Positions 1-7,380 are shown, counted from the stretch's first letter. The stretch is DNA of 17,474 bases from Xanthocytophaga sp031424975 (GCA_031424975.1 JANPIL010000270.1:1-17474), one strand, 5' to 3'. Notes: generated by a model from the letters alone, not told the origin. Translations and numbers: made by a program.

Positions 1-494
1 GTGAAATTGCCGTCGGCCAAGGGTTGCAAGTCGCGTTCGGTGAATATCTTGGAGCGGGCGTAAGCGGTGAGCGGGTTCAATTCCGAATCCTCGGTCTTGG
101 CACCTTCGCCACCGGCTCCGTACACGCTGCAACTGGAAGCGAAAATAAACGATTTCACGCCCGCCGCCTTGGCTTTCTTGGCCAAGTCAATGCTGGATTT
201 GTGGTTCACGTCAATGGTCACTTCCTCATATTTGCTGCCCATCGGGTCGTTGGAAACGGCGGCCAAATGCACCACCGCATCCACGTCGCTCAGAAGGGAG
301 TCGGAAAGGTGGCGCATATCACCGAACAGTTGCTCGTCGAGCTTGCTTTCGGGCAGAAAATCGGCGTTGGTGAGGCAGTTGGCAAAGTAAGCCATGTCGT
401 AGCCGACGAGTGTGGCATCGGGATGCACGTGGCGCAAGTGGCTCACCACGCCCGGGCCGACGTAGCCCATGTTTCCGGTAATCAGGATTTTCAT
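1..494 (-). CDS. SDR-family NAD-dependent nucleotide-sugar epimerase/dehydratase (5' part only)
   Basis: The first 164 codons of an extended short-chain dehydrogenase/reductase are present; the 3' part lies beyond the window edge. The protein starts MKILITGNMGYVGPG, a Rossmann nucleotide-binding loop of the GxxGxxG type (G7, G10, G13). It continues through an SSCSVYG segment and an YARSK motif, which fits the catalytic Ser and Tyr-x3-Lys of this family. Such enzymes use bound NAD(P) to epimerise, dehydrate or reduce nucleotide-activated sugars in the cytoplasm. The gene follows rfbF on the same strand across a 125-bp gap, so a role in making a surface-polysaccharide sugar is likely. It does not start like CDP-glucose 4,6-dehydratase (RfbG), so I leave the substrate open. 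The family call is firm; the specific reaction is unknown. Confidence 0.88.
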   Translation of the reverse strand, partial: MKILITGNMGYVGPGVVSHLRHVHPDATLVGYDMAYFANCLTNADFLPESKLDEQLFGDMRHLSDSLLSDVDAVVHLAAVSNDPMGSKYEEVTIDVNHKSSIDLAKKAKAAGVKSFIFASSCSVYGAGGEGAKTEDSELNPLTAYARSKIFTERDLQPLADGNF

Positions 495-547
495 GTATGT
501 GTTGGATGGTTAAATTGGTTACTTTTTTAATGGTTAAAATGGCTGGC

Positions 548-577
548 AGGTTTGGCGTTTTTGAAAGATACTATTTT
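548..577 (+). repeat. 30-bp ATACTAT element, copy 1
   Basis: AGGTTT-N14-ATACTATTTT, between rfbF and the SDR gene. The flanks pair perfectly: GGCGTTTT at 554-561 with AAAACGCC at 579-586, giving a hairpin with the core in its loop. Confidence 0.9.
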
Positions 578-619
578 CAAAACGCCATGTGCCTGCAAAC
601 CATCCGGCTGTTTACTCAA

Positions 620-1399
620 CTACCACGTTTTCCACGGGGCCTTGCCTTGCGCCCACATTTCCTCCAGTACGGTTTTGTCGCGCAGGGTGTCCATGGGCTG
701 CCAGAAGCCGGTATGCTGGTAGGCCTGCAATTGTCCGTCTTCGGCGAGTTTTTCCATCGGGTCGCGTTCCCAGATTGTGTCGTTGTCTTTCAGGTACTTG
801 AATACGCCCGGTTCCAGCACGAAAAAGCCGCCATTGATCCAAGGTGCGCCGCCGTCGCCGGTGGGCTTTTCCTTGAACGACTGAACGGTCGGGTCGCTGT
901 CGGTGAGCGTGAATGCACCGAAACGCCCGGCCTGCTGCACGGCGGTGAGGGTGGCCAGTTTGCCGCCTTTCTTGTGGAATGCAATGGATTCGGAAATATT
1001 CACATCGCTCACACCATCGCCGTACGTGAGGCAGAAAGCCTCATTGCCCACGAATTCCTGCACCCGCAGCAGCCGCCCACCGGTCATGGTGTTCTCGCCG
1101 GTATCCACCAAGGTCACTTTCCAAGACTCGCTCGGGGTGCGGTGGATGGACATGGTGTTGGTGCGCAAATCAAACGTCACGTCTGAATTGAGCAGGTAGT
1201 AATCCGAAAAATACTGCTTGATGATGTGCTGCTTGTAGCCGCAGCAGATGACAAAATCGTTGATGCCGTGCTGCGAATACATCTTTAAAATGTGCCACAG
1301 GATGGGCTTGCCGCCGATCTCAACCATGGGTTTGGGGCGGACACCGCTTTCTTCGCTGATGCGCGTGCCGAAGCCACCGGCAAAAATTACTGCTTTCAT
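620..1399 (-). CDS. rfbF: Glucose-1-phosphate cytidylyltransferase
   Basis: This enzyme makes CDP-glucose from CTP and glucose 1-phosphate, the first committed step towards CDP-linked 3,6-dideoxy and related sugars for surface polysaccharide. The 259-aa length matches the family (about 257 aa). The N-terminus has the sugar-nucleotidyltransferase signature FAGGFGTRISEE followed by RPKPMVEIGGKPILWH, where the GGxGTR loop and KP lysine bind nucleotide and sugar phosphate. LTYGDGVSDV carries the metal-binding aspartate region, and KEKPTGDGGAPWINGGFF near residue 200 is typical of RfbF. The ATG at 1397-1399 puts the signature right at the N-terminus, as expected. Downstream on the same strand lies the SDR sugar-modifying enzyme, supporting a nucleotide-sugar cluster that continues off the left edge. 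The gap upstream holds two 30-bp repeats. Confidence 0.93.
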   Translation of the reverse strand: MKAVIFAGGFGTRISEESGVRPKPMVEIGGKPILWHILKMYSQHGINDFVICCGYKQHIIKQYFSDYYLLNSDVTFDLRTNTMSIHRTPSESWKVTLVDTGENTMTGGRLLRVQEFVGNEAFCLTYGDGVSDVNISESIAFHKKGGKLATLTAVQQAGRFGAFTLTDSDPTVQSFKEKPTGDGGAPWINGGFFVLEPGVFKYLKDNDTIWERDPMEKLAEDGQLQAYQHTGFWQPMDTLRDKTVLEEMWAQGKAPWKTW

Positions 1400-1464
1400 A
1401 AAAAAATGGTTAGTAGGAAAAGTGAAGTTTTTCAGTCCGCAGACGACAGTCCACAGAAAAGGGT

Positions 1465-1494
1465 GGGTTTGGGGTTTTTAAAAGATACTGTTTT
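1465..1494 (+). repeat. 30-bp ATACTAT element, copy 2
   Basis: GGGTTT-N14-ATACTGTTTT in the gap upstream of rfbF. One of three copies with G in place of the sixth core base. Spacing is the same as in all other copies. Confidence 0.9.
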
Positions 1495-1508
1495 TGAACG
1501 CATCCTGT

Positions 1509-1557
1509 GCGGATTTAAAATCCGCTGGCTCTGCGTCCGGGAGTGCAAATCCCGGAC
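1509..1557. repeat. Double-hairpin REP-like element
   Basis: Two perfect hairpins 9 bp apart: GCGGATT-TAA-AATCCGC (1509-1525) and GTCCGGGA/TCCCGGAC (1535-1557, 7-nt loop). The layout resembles bacterial REP-type intergenic repeats. Only one copy is in the window. Confidence 0.6.
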
Positions 1558-1564
1558 AACCGAC

Positions 1565-1594
1565 GGGTTTGGGCTTTCTAAAAGATACTATTTT
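1565..1594 (+). repeat. 30-bp ATACTAT element, copy 3
   Basis: GGGTTT-N14-ATACTATTTT, in the same gap and same orientation as copy 2, 100 bp away. A double hairpin lies between the two. Confidence 0.9.
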
Positions 1595-1635
1595 GGATTA
1601 TCGGTTGGAATTGATTTTGCGATTCAACTGATTTT

Positions 1636-1724
1636 TTGAACTTCGTTCAAGCGAGTCGCAGACTCGGAATCCTGTCCGTCCGGCAGACTACTGTCACGCG
1701 TTAAAAACGCGCGACGGCAGTCTG
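1636..1724. repeat. Cluster of three hairpins downstream of lhgO
   Basis: TTGAAC-TTC-GTTCAA (1636-1650), CGAGTC-GCA-GACTCG (1652-1666) and an imperfect 19-bp stem with a 3-nt loop (1684-1702 with 1706-1724; two A-C mismatches and one G-T pair). None is followed by a clear T-run on the lhgO sense strand, so they are more likely 3' processing or REP-like structures than a standard terminator. Confidence 0.6.
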
Positions 1725-1742
1725 ACAAACCATGGACTCGGT

Positions 1743-2969
1743 TCAATTCAACACGGTTTCGATTTTGCCGGAATTAAAGCGTTGCAGTGCCATTTCGGCC
1801 ACGGTCTTGCCAATGGACAGCGACGAGGTAGCCGCCGGCGAAGGCGCATTGCAAACGTTGATTACGTGCTGGTCTTCCAGAATCATGAAATCGTCGATCA
1901 GTCCGCCGGTGCGGTCGCAGGCTTGGGCTCGTACGCCCGCGCCGCCCGTCACCAAGTCGTCGGACTGGATTTCGGGAATCAGTTTTTGCAGGGCTTTGGT
2001 GAAGGCGGCTTTGGAAAACGACCGGTAATACTCACCGATGCCCGTCTGCCAGTATTTGAGGGCCACCTTGCGGAAGCCCGGCCACGCCATGGATTCGGCG
2101 AATTCATCCCATTGGAAGTCGGTTTTCTTGTATCCCTCGCGCTTGAAGGCGAACACCGCGTTGGGGCCTGCTTCCACGCCGCCCTTGACCATGCGCGTGA
2201 AATGCACGCCCAGGAACGGGAAATTGGGGTCGGGAACGGGATAAATCAGCCCTTTGACGAGGTATTCCTTTTCCTTTTTGATCTCGTAATATTCACCCCG
2301 GAACGGGATGATTCGCACATTGATGTTTTTCTGGGTCAGCGCGGCAATTTTGTCTGAATACAGGCCCGCGCAGTTGATGATGAGCTTGGCTTGGTAGGTG
2401 TTTTTGTCGGTGACCACTTCCGAGTGGTCGCTTTTGGGGCGGATGTCCGCCACCTTTTCGCCCATGGTCAGTTCGCCGCCCAATTTTTGGAATACTTCGG
2501 CGTATTTTACGGTAACATCGGTATAGTCGATGATACCCGTGTAGGGAACCCAGATGCCCGAAATACCGCTGCAATGCGGCTCGTATTCCTGGATTTCCGT
2601 CCGGTTGATTTTCTTGATTTGCGTTAATCCGTTCTCAAGGCCGCGCTGGTAGATGTTTTCCAAGGCCGGAAATTCCTTTTTGTCGGTAGCAACGATGACC
2701 TTGCCGCAAAGTTCGAATTTGATGCCGTTTTCCTTGCTGAACTCGATCAGTTCGTTGTAGCCTTGGAGGCAGTTGGTGGCTTTGAGGCTGCCCGGCTTGT
2801 AGTAGATGCCCGAATGGATCACGCCGCTGTTGTTGCCGGTCTGGTGCTTGGCCAGTTGTTTTTCCTTTTCGAGCAAAAGGATTTTGAGTGCGGGTTGGTT
2901 TTTTTTCAGTCGCAGTGCGGTAGCCAAACCTACAATGCCGCCGCCCACGACGATGATGTCATATTTCAT
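1743..2969 (-). CDS. lhgO: L-2-hydroxyglutarate oxidase/dehydrogenase (FAD-dependent)
   Basis: A 408-aa FAD flavoprotein of the DAO/L2HGDH family. It oxidises L-2-hydroxyglutarate to 2-oxoglutarate; in E. coli the electrons go to membrane quinone. The N-terminus MKYDIIVVGGGIVGLATAL is the FAD-binding Rossmann loop. HQTGNNSGVIHSGIYY (about residues 41-56) is the conserved family segment near the flavin, and GAGVRAQACDRTGG with NAPSPAATSSL near the C-terminus closes the FAD pocket. It covers the full family length and shows no frameshift. The gene is transcribed alone from a clear Bacteroidota-type promoter at 3007-3037, leaving a leader of about 30 nt. The divergent neighbour is a type II NADH dehydrogenase, another flavoenzyme that reduces quinone. 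Several strong hairpins lie just beyond its stop codon. Confidence 0.93.
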   Translation of the reverse strand: MKYDIIVVGGGIVGLATALRLKKNQPALKILLLEKEKQLAKHQTGNNSGVIHSGIYYKPGSLKATNCLQGYNELIEFSKENGIKFELCGKVIVATDKKEFPALENIYQRGLENGLTQIKKINRTEIQEYEPHCSGISGIWVPYTGIIDYTDVTVKYAEVFQKLGGELTMGEKVADIRPKSDHSEVVTDKNTYQAKLIINCAGLYSDKIAALTQKNINVRIIPFRGEYYEIKKEKEYLVKGLIYPVPDPNFPFLGVHFTRMVKGGVEAGPNAVFAFKREGYKKTDFQWDEFAESMAWPGFRKVALKYWQTGIGEYYRSFSKAAFTKALQKLIPEIQSDDLVTGGAGVRAQACDRTGGLIDDFMILEDQHVINVCNAPSPAATSSLSIGKTVAEMALQRFNSGKIETVLN

Positions 2970-3006
2970 TGAGTTATTGATTGATTGCTGGTAAGATAGT
3001 TGTCCG

Positions 3007-3037
3007 CAAAGTAAACGTTAATCGGTTGATTTACAAA
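3007..3037 (-). promoter_or_regulatory. lhgO promoter (Bacteroidota type)
   Basis: On the minus strand, TTTG (3034-3037), a 19-bp spacer and TTACTTTG (3007-3014) match the Bacteroidota -33/-7 pattern TTTG-N19-TAnnTTTG with one mismatch. Transcription would start near 3000, about 30 nt before the lhgO ATG. Confidence 0.65.
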
Positions 3038-3155
3038 GATTTTAACCGTGATTGGGCTTCGTTCAGGTATTCATACGGTTTCGTGTAAAAATGTAAATCT
3101 TCAGTTTAGTACGTAAAGCCTGGAGTAGGTAAACACACGGATAAAAAAAAAGGGT

Positions 3156-3174
3156 ACTTGATTGACAGTCAAGT
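3156..3174. promoter_or_regulatory. Inverted repeat, possible operator
   Basis: ACTTGA-N7-TCAAGT, perfect 6-bp arms right after a run of A. It could bind a dimeric regulator of the divergent genes. Nothing identifies the protein. Confidence 0.35.
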
Positions 3175-3283
3175 GCATAAATGCTGCTTGGCTTTCCAGA
3201 TTACCCATCAATTCTATCATGAATTAATCAGAAAACTAAGGATTGCCGCAAAATCCGCCATGTAATGTTTCCGTGGCAGAGAC

Positions 3284-3313
3284 GGGTTTCGGGTTTTCGG
3301 AAGATACTGTTTT
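3284..3313 (+). repeat. 30-bp ATACTAT element, copy 4
   Basis: GGGTTT-N14-ATACTGTTTT in the 603-bp divergent region between lhgO and the NADH dehydrogenase gene. Confidence 0.9.
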
Positions 3314-3572
3314 GGCCGGATGTAATTTTGGCTGGAATACGTTTGTTTCGAGTCATATTGGCGAACAACAGACCGTAACGGCGAATCTTGCGCCACGGTT
3401 TAGGGGAAGATGAACCCAAACAAATCTTCAAAATGTTTTGAAAATCAAATAATTATACCCGTATTCACCGCGTCATTTGCAAGCCGGACACCGAGGGGCT
3501 TTGTTTACCGGAACTGAAACCGCAAATTGGTACAATTTTTTAGGTTCACCTTTACTCAACCCATACACGGCC

Positions 3573-4928
3573 ATGCCAACCCTGAACGAACTTTCCATCA
3601 GTATTCCCGAAACCAACCTGAAACGCGTGGTTATTGTCGGTGGCGGCTTTGGCGGCATCGAGTTTGCCAAACTGCTGTCGGACAAGGATTTCCAAGTGGT
3701 GCTCATTGACCGGCACAACTACCACACCTTCCAGCCGCTGTTGTACCAGGTGGCCACCGCCGGCTTGGAGGCCGACTCGATAGCCGCCCCGCTGCGCCAG
3801 ATGTTTGAGGAAAAGAAGAACTTCCACTTCCGCATGGCCATGGTCAACGAGGTCAGGCCGGAGCAAAACACCATCTGCACGTCCATCGGCAACCTCGGCT
3901 ACGACGTGCTGGTGCTGGCCGTCGGCTCCAAGAGCAATTATTTCGGCAGCCAGGAACTGCCCAAGACATCCTTCCCGCTCAAGCAAGTGCCGCAAGCCCT
4001 GGACTTGCGCAGCCACGTGCTGCAAAACCTGGAGCGGGCGGTGGTTTCCACTGATCCGGCTGAACGCGAAGGGCTTTTGAACTACGTGATGGTGGGTGGC
4101 GGCCCTACGGGTGTGGAGATGGCCGGAGCTTTTGCCGAACTCAAAAAGCACGTGCTGCCCTGCGATTATCCCGAACTGGATTTCCGCCAGATGCAAATCT
4201 ACTTGATTGAGAGTGGCGACAAGGTGCTGGGTTCCATGTCCGAAAAATCATCGAAAAACGCGCTTGACGCGCTGCTGGAAATGGGCGTGAATGTGAAACT
4301 GAACACTATTGTAAAGGATTATAACGGCCAGACCGCCACGTTCAAGGATGGCGCAACCCTGAAAACCAATACGCTGGTGTGGGCAGCCGGTGTGCAGGGC
4401 AATATGCTGCCCGGCCTCAAGGAGGAAAGCATTTTCAAGAGCCGCCTCAGGGTGGACAACCAAAACCGCGTGTTGGGTTACGACAACCTGTATGCCATCG
4501 GCGACATTGCCGCCGGCATCACTGAAAAGACCCCCAACGGCCTGCCCATGCTTTCGCCGGTGGCCATGCAGCAGGGACGGCATTTGGCGCGAAACCTGAA
4601 CGGGCACGCAAAAGGCAAGCTGATGAAGCCGTTTGAATACTTTGACAAAGGCTCGATGGCAACCATTGGCCGCAACCGGGCCGTGGTGGATATGCCCAAC
4701 GGAATGCACCTGAAAGGCTTCATCGCGTGGCTGGCCTGGATGTTCATCCACATTTTCTACCTGATCGGCTTCCGTTCCAAGGTCATGGTTTTCATCAACT
4801 GGGTGTGGAGCTATTTCACGTACGATAAAGGCACCCGCCTGATTATCCGTCCGTTCGTCAATCCCAACAACCCGATTCCGCACGTGGCCGCCAACACCCC
4901 GGCCGACGAAAGCGTGGCGGTAAAATAG
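3573..4928 (+). CDS. ndh: Type II NADH:quinone dehydrogenase (NDH-2)
   Basis: A 451-aa single-subunit flavoprotein that transfers electrons from NADH to quinone without pumping protons, on the inner face of the cytoplasmic membrane. Two dinucleotide-binding folds are visible: VVIVGGGFGGIEFAK at residues 19-33 (FAD) and YVMVGGGPTGVEMAG near residue 170 (NADH). YAIGDIAAG holds the flavin-contacting Asp, and AMQQGRHLARNL fits the quinone/FAD region. The C-terminal stretch GFIAWLAWMFIHIFYLIGF is the hydrophobic membrane anchor typical of bacterial NDH-2. I chose the ATG at 3573. The frame stays open back to a TTG at 3477, but the extra 32 residues have no similarity to the family and would delay the Rossmann fold. 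No clear -33/-7 promoter was found upstream. Confidence 0.92.
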   Translation: MPTLNELSISIPETNLKRVVIVGGGFGGIEFAKLLSDKDFQVVLIDRHNYHTFQPLLYQVATAGLEADSIAAPLRQMFEEKKNFHFRMAMVNEVRPEQNTICTSIGNLGYDVLVLAVGSKSNYFGSQELPKTSFPLKQVPQALDLRSHVLQNLERAVVSTDPAEREGLLNYVMVGGGPTGVEMAGAFAELKKHVLPCDYPELDFRQMQIYLIESGDKVLGSMSEKSSKNALDALLEMGVNVKLNTIVKDYNGQTATFKDGATLKTNTLVWAAGVQGNMLPGLKEESIFKSRLRVDNQNRVLGYDNLYAIGDIAAGITEKTPNGLPMLSPVAMQQGRHLARNLNGHAKGKLMKPFEYFDKGSMATIGRNRAVVDMPNGMHLKGFIAWLAWMFIHIFYLIGFRSKVMVFINWVWSYFTYDKGTRLIIRPFVNPNNPIPHVAANTPADESVAVK

Positions 4929-4933
4929 GGGAG

Positions 4934-4963
4934 GGGTTCCGGGTTTTTCAACCATACTATTTC
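4934..4963 (+). repeat. 30-bp ATACTAT element, copy 5
   Basis: GGGTTC-N14-ATACTATTTC, starting 5 bp after the NADH dehydrogenase stop codon. It forms an inverted pair with copy 6. Confidence 0.85.
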
Positions 4964-4981
4964 TGGTAGGGCATTAGTATT

Positions 4982-5007
4982 GTTTGCCTGTCATTTTGGC
5001 GGCAAAC
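4982..5007. promoter_or_regulatory. Hairpin upstream of the two-component operon
   Basis: GTTTGCC (4982-4988) and GGCAAAC (5001-5007) are perfect 7-bp arms with a 12-bp loop, between the two inverted 30-bp repeats. It may be an operator or a leader hairpin. Confidence 0.4.
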
Positions 5008-5091
5008 CAAGCAAAAAATGGTCGTTACCGCTGGTTGTTGCCCGACGGGCGGTCTTTCTCTTTCTGGCCTTTTCGGGCGGATTTTGCCACC

Positions 5092-5121
5092 AAAATAGTA
5101 TCTTTGAAAAAGGCCGAACCC
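5092..5121 (-). repeat. 30-bp ATACTAT element, copy 6
   Basis: GGGTTC-N14-ATACTATTTT on the minus strand, ending 32 bp before the response-regulator ATG. On the plus strand it contains TATCTTTG, a perfect match to the Bacteroidota -7 consensus, but I see no matching -33 element. Confidence 0.9.
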
Positions 5122-5153
5122 GCCGTTTACAGCATTATTCCCCGCCGTTTCCA

Positions 5154-5849
5154 ATGCCCGCCATTACTGCCGCCCGCGTACTTATTGTGGAAGATGAGGT
5201 GAAAGTCGCCAACTTCATCAAGAAAGGGTTGGAAACGCAAGCCTTTGTCGCTGAAGTCGCACCCGATGGCGAGGCGGCAAAGCACTTGCTCGACATCCAG
5301 GACTACGACCTTGTTGTGCTGGACATTGGCCTGCCACACATGAGCGGGCTGGACTTGTGCGCCCACATCCGCCGCAAAAATCCGGCGGTTCCGGTGCTGA
5401 TGCTCACCGCCCTGGGCACCACCGCCGACAAACTGGCCGGTTTTGATGCCGGGGCCGACGATTACCTGGTAAAGCCGTTTGATTTCATGGAACTGGTGGC
5501 CCGCATCAAAGCCCTGCTCAAACGCAGTGCCACCGCCGGTAAGCCGCAAAACCGTTTGGTTGCCGCCGATTTGGAACTGGATTTGGATGCCAAGACCGCC
5601 CGCCGGGGCGGACAAACCATTGAACTGACCGCCCGCGAGTTTGCCCTGCTTGAATACCTGATGCGCAACCAAGGGCGCGTGTTGTCAAGGGTGGATATTG
5701 CCGAAAGCGTCTGGGACATTAACTTTGACACGGGCACCAATATCATTGATGTGTACATGAACTATGTGCGCAACAAAGTGGACAAGGGTTTTTCCGTCCG
5801 GCTGATCCATACGGTGGTGGGCATGGGCTATATCATGCAGGAAAGATGA
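5154..5849 (+). CDS. OmpR/CusR-like response regulator transcription factor
   Basis: A 231-aa two-component response regulator with an N-terminal receiver and a C-terminal winged-helix DNA-binding domain. Receiver residues are intact: acidic pocket E13/D14, phospho-acceptor D57 in VVLDIGLP, T85 in LMLTALG and K107 in DDYLVKPF. The effector domain has LTAREFALLEYLMRNQGRVL and VWDINFDTGTNIIDVYMNYV, close in pattern to E. coli CusR (a copper/silver regulator). That places it in the metal/envelope-stress branch, but the signal is not known. The frame is open from 4980, but the residues before M59 are unrelated to the family, so ATG 5154 is the start. Its 3' end overlaps the kinase gene. Two 30-bp repeats and a GTTTGCC/GGCAAAC hairpin fill its upstream gap. 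Likely targets are the four-box promoters at 7381 and 7777. Confidence 0.93.
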   Translation: MPAITAARVLIVEDEVKVANFIKKGLETQAFVAEVAPDGEAAKHLLDIQDYDLVVLDIGLPHMSGLDLCAHIRRKNPAVPVLMLTALGTTADKLAGFDAGADDYLVKPFDFMELVARIKALLKRSATAGKPQNRLVAADLELDLDAKTARRGGQTIELTAREFALLEYLMRNQGRVLSRVDIAESVWDINFDTGTNIIDVYMNYVRNKVDKGFSVRLIHTVVGMGYIMQER

Positions 5850-7210
5850 CGATCCGCACCCGCCTGGCTTTGCTTTTCGGTCTGATTGCCAGTACGTTGC
5901 TAGTGTTTTTTTGCCTGGCCATTTATTTTTTCGCCGAAAAGCACCGCCAAAACGAGTTCCGCGAACGGTTGTGGGCCGAGGCCGTGACCTCGGTGGAATT
6001 GCTGTTTGGCAAGGAAACCATCAGTCCCGAACTGTTCAAACTTTTGGACCGCAACCAGATTACGGTACTTACCCAAGAGGAAATCATCGTTTACGACTAC
6101 CTCAACAAAATCATTTACGAAAGCGGTACCGATTACCTGGATGTTCCGCGCCAAGTGCTTGACCAAGTGCGGCTTGAAAAGGAAGTGTATTGGCGCGAAG
6201 GCGAGCGGGAAGTGGTGGGCGTGCATTATACCGACCGCTTCAACCGCTTTGTGGTTTTTGCCTCGGCCATTGACAAGTATGGTTTCAGCAAGGCGCGCAA
6301 CCTGGCTTTCTTGCTTACGGCGGGCGGGTTGCTCATGTCGGCTTTGGTTTTTGCGGCGGGCTGGCTCTACGCCGGACGGTCATTGCGCCCCTTGAATAAA
6401 ATCATCGGCCAAATGGATGCCACCACTGCGGCGCAACTGAGCCAGCGGCTGCCCGAAGGTGAGCAAAAGGATGAACTCGCGCAGCTTGCCCAGCGGTTCA
6501 ACCGGATGCTTGACCGCTTGGAAGACGCTTTCCAAATGCAGCGGGCCTTTGTGTCCAATGCCTCGCACGAGTTGCGCACGCCCCTGACGGCCATTACTGG
6601 CCAGATACAAGTGGCTTTGCTGGCCAAAGACGATCCCCAACAACTGCACGCGATGCTCGAATCGGTGCTGGACGATGTGCGCGAACTCAACCGCCTCACC
6701 AATGGCCTGCTCACGTTGGCCAGCCTGAGCGTGGATGAGCTTTCGGTGGGTTTTACACCCGTTTCGCTGGACGAACTGCTATGGCAGACGCGCGTGGAAC
6801 TGCTGAAACTGCAACCCGGCTGCACGGTGCGCACCCACTTGGAAAACCAACCCGAAACCGCCGCCGGGTGGCTGGTGCAGGCCAACGAAACCCTGCTGCG
6901 CAATGCCTTGCTGAACCTGATGGAAAACGGCTGCAAATTCTCGCCCGACCGTACCGTGAGCGTGACGCTGGCCGCCACGCCCGGTTCGTTCCGAATATCC
7001 TTCCACAATGCCGGAACCGCCATCCCCGCCGGTGAGCTGCCGGAAATTTTCAAACCCTTCCGCCGGGGTTCCAATGCCCGCCACCTGGCCGGGCACGGCA
7101 TCGGCCTGTCGCTCACGCAGCGCATTGTGCAGTTGCACCGTGGCCGCCTCACCGTCGAGTCCGACCCGCAAACGGGCAGCACGTTCACCGTCGCGCTGCC
7201 CACCGGCTGA
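5846..7210 (+). CDS. Membrane sensor histidine kinase (CusS-like)
   Basis: The 454-aa partner of the preceding regulator, translationally coupled by an ATGA overlap; AGGAAAG, a rare Shine-Dalgarno-like sequence, lies just before the start. Order of parts: TM1 about residues 8-29, an external domain of about 120 residues, TM2 about 153-175, HAMP 176-230, HisKA with FVSNASHELRTPLTAITGQ and phospho-acceptor H241, then the ATPase domain. The latter has an N-box (NALLNLMENGCKFS, N357 and N361), an F-box (IFKPFRRG) and a G2 box (GHGIGLSLTQRIV). The G1 box reads HNAGTAIP, with Asn in place of the usual Asp and Ala in place of the second Gly. The sensor domain has no recognisable metal-binding His/Met cluster, so a copper role is not supported. 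Confidence 0.93.
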   Translation: MTIRTRLALLFGLIASTLLVFFCLAIYFFAEKHRQNEFRERLWAEAVTSVELLFGKETISPELFKLLDRNQITVLTQEEIIVYDYLNKIIYESGTDYLDVPRQVLDQVRLEKEVYWREGEREVVGVHYTDRFNRFVVFASAIDKYGFSKARNLAFLLTAGGLLMSALVFAAGWLYAGRSLRPLNKIIGQMDATTAAQLSQRLPEGEQKDELAQLAQRFNRMLDRLEDAFQMQRAFVSNASHELRTPLTAITGQIQVALLAKDDPQQLHAMLESVLDDVRELNRLTNGLLTLASLSVDELSVGFTPVSLDELLWQTRVELLKLQPGCTVRTHLENQPETAAGWLVQANETLLRNALLNLMENGCKFSPDRTVSVTLAATPGSFRISFHNAGTAIPAGELPEIFKPFRRGSNARHLAGHGIGLSLTQRIVQLHRGRLTVESDPQTGSTFTVALPTG

Positions 7211-7241
7211 TTTCGAGGTTGTGTGCGGTTATCCTCCAAGG

Positions 7242-7271
7242 GGGTTTGGCCTTTTTGAAAGATACTGTTTA
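7242..7271 (+). repeat. 30-bp ATACTAT element, copy 7
   Basis: GGGTTT-N14-ATACTGTTTA, 31 bp after the kinase stop codon. The GC-rich element begins at its last base, so the two abut or overlap. Confidence 0.9.
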
Positions 7272-7331
7272 GCCTCCAGCCCCCGAAGGGGAGCCAAAAG
7301 CCCCCTCTTTCGGAGGGGGTTGGGGGAGGCT
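7271..7331 (+). repeat. GC-rich palindromic element, full copy
   Basis: A 61-bp element bounded by AGCCTCC and GGAGGCT as terminal inverted repeats, with two inner hairpins: CCCC-GAA-GGGG at 7281-7291 and CCCCCTC/GAGGGGG at 7301-7319. The last 38 bp (7294-7331) match the reverse complement of 14031-14068 at 36 of 38 positions. Similar elements are common between genes in Bacteroidota, from general recollection. Confidence 0.85.
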
Positions 7332-7333
7332 CT

Positions 7334-7348
7334 TGGTTTGGCCTTTCC
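7334..7348 (+). repeat. Truncated ATACTAT element
   Basis: TGGTTT followed by GGCCTTTCC matches the first half of the 30-bp element, then similarity stops. It lies right after the GC-rich element, the same relative position as the complete copy 11 has at the second locus. Confidence 0.5.
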
Positions 7349-7380
7349 GCCGCCCACTTCAAAATCCCCGTTGCCCGCAT

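Larger units (their letters stand above)
1400..1742. other. 343-bp gap without a gene, between rfbF and lhgO
   Basis: Holds two 30-bp ATACTAT elements, a double hairpin and a cluster of three hairpins. No coding sequence or recognisable promoter for rfbF was found. Confidence 0.7.
2970..3572. other. 603-bp divergent intergenic region, lhgO / NADH dehydrogenase
   Basis: Contains the lhgO promoter near its left end, an A-run (3142-3151), the inverted repeat at 3156-3174 and one 30-bp ATACTAT element. The open frames here lack any family likeness and run through the repeat. The stretch is AT-richer than its surroundings. I found no clear promoter for the NADH dehydrogenase gene. Confidence 0.7.

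Noticed and set aside
1636..1724. Hairpins after lhgO as a standard Rho-independent terminator
   Set aside because: No T-run follows the stems on the lhgO sense strand.
3228..3431. A 67-aa open frame on the minus strand in the divergent region
   Set aside because: It runs through repeat copy 4 and shows no recognisable domain or upstream signals.
3477..3572. N-terminal extension of the NADH dehydrogenase from a TTG codon
   Set aside because: The 32 added residues lack family similarity; the ATG at 3573 gives the usual distance to the FAD-binding loop.
4980..5153. N-terminal extension of the response regulator
   Set aside because: It would be translated through a 30-bp repeat and a hairpin, and the receiver domain begins only after the ATG at 5154.
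7271..7331. The GC-rich element with AGCCTCC/GGAGGCT ends as an insertion sequence
   Set aside because: It is only 61 bp with no coding capacity and no clear target duplication; a non-autonomous repeat fits better.
6367..7380. A 337-aa open frame on the minus strand across the kinase gene
   Set aside because: It is antisense to a clear histidine kinase and rich in Ser/Arg from codon mirroring, with no domain seen.
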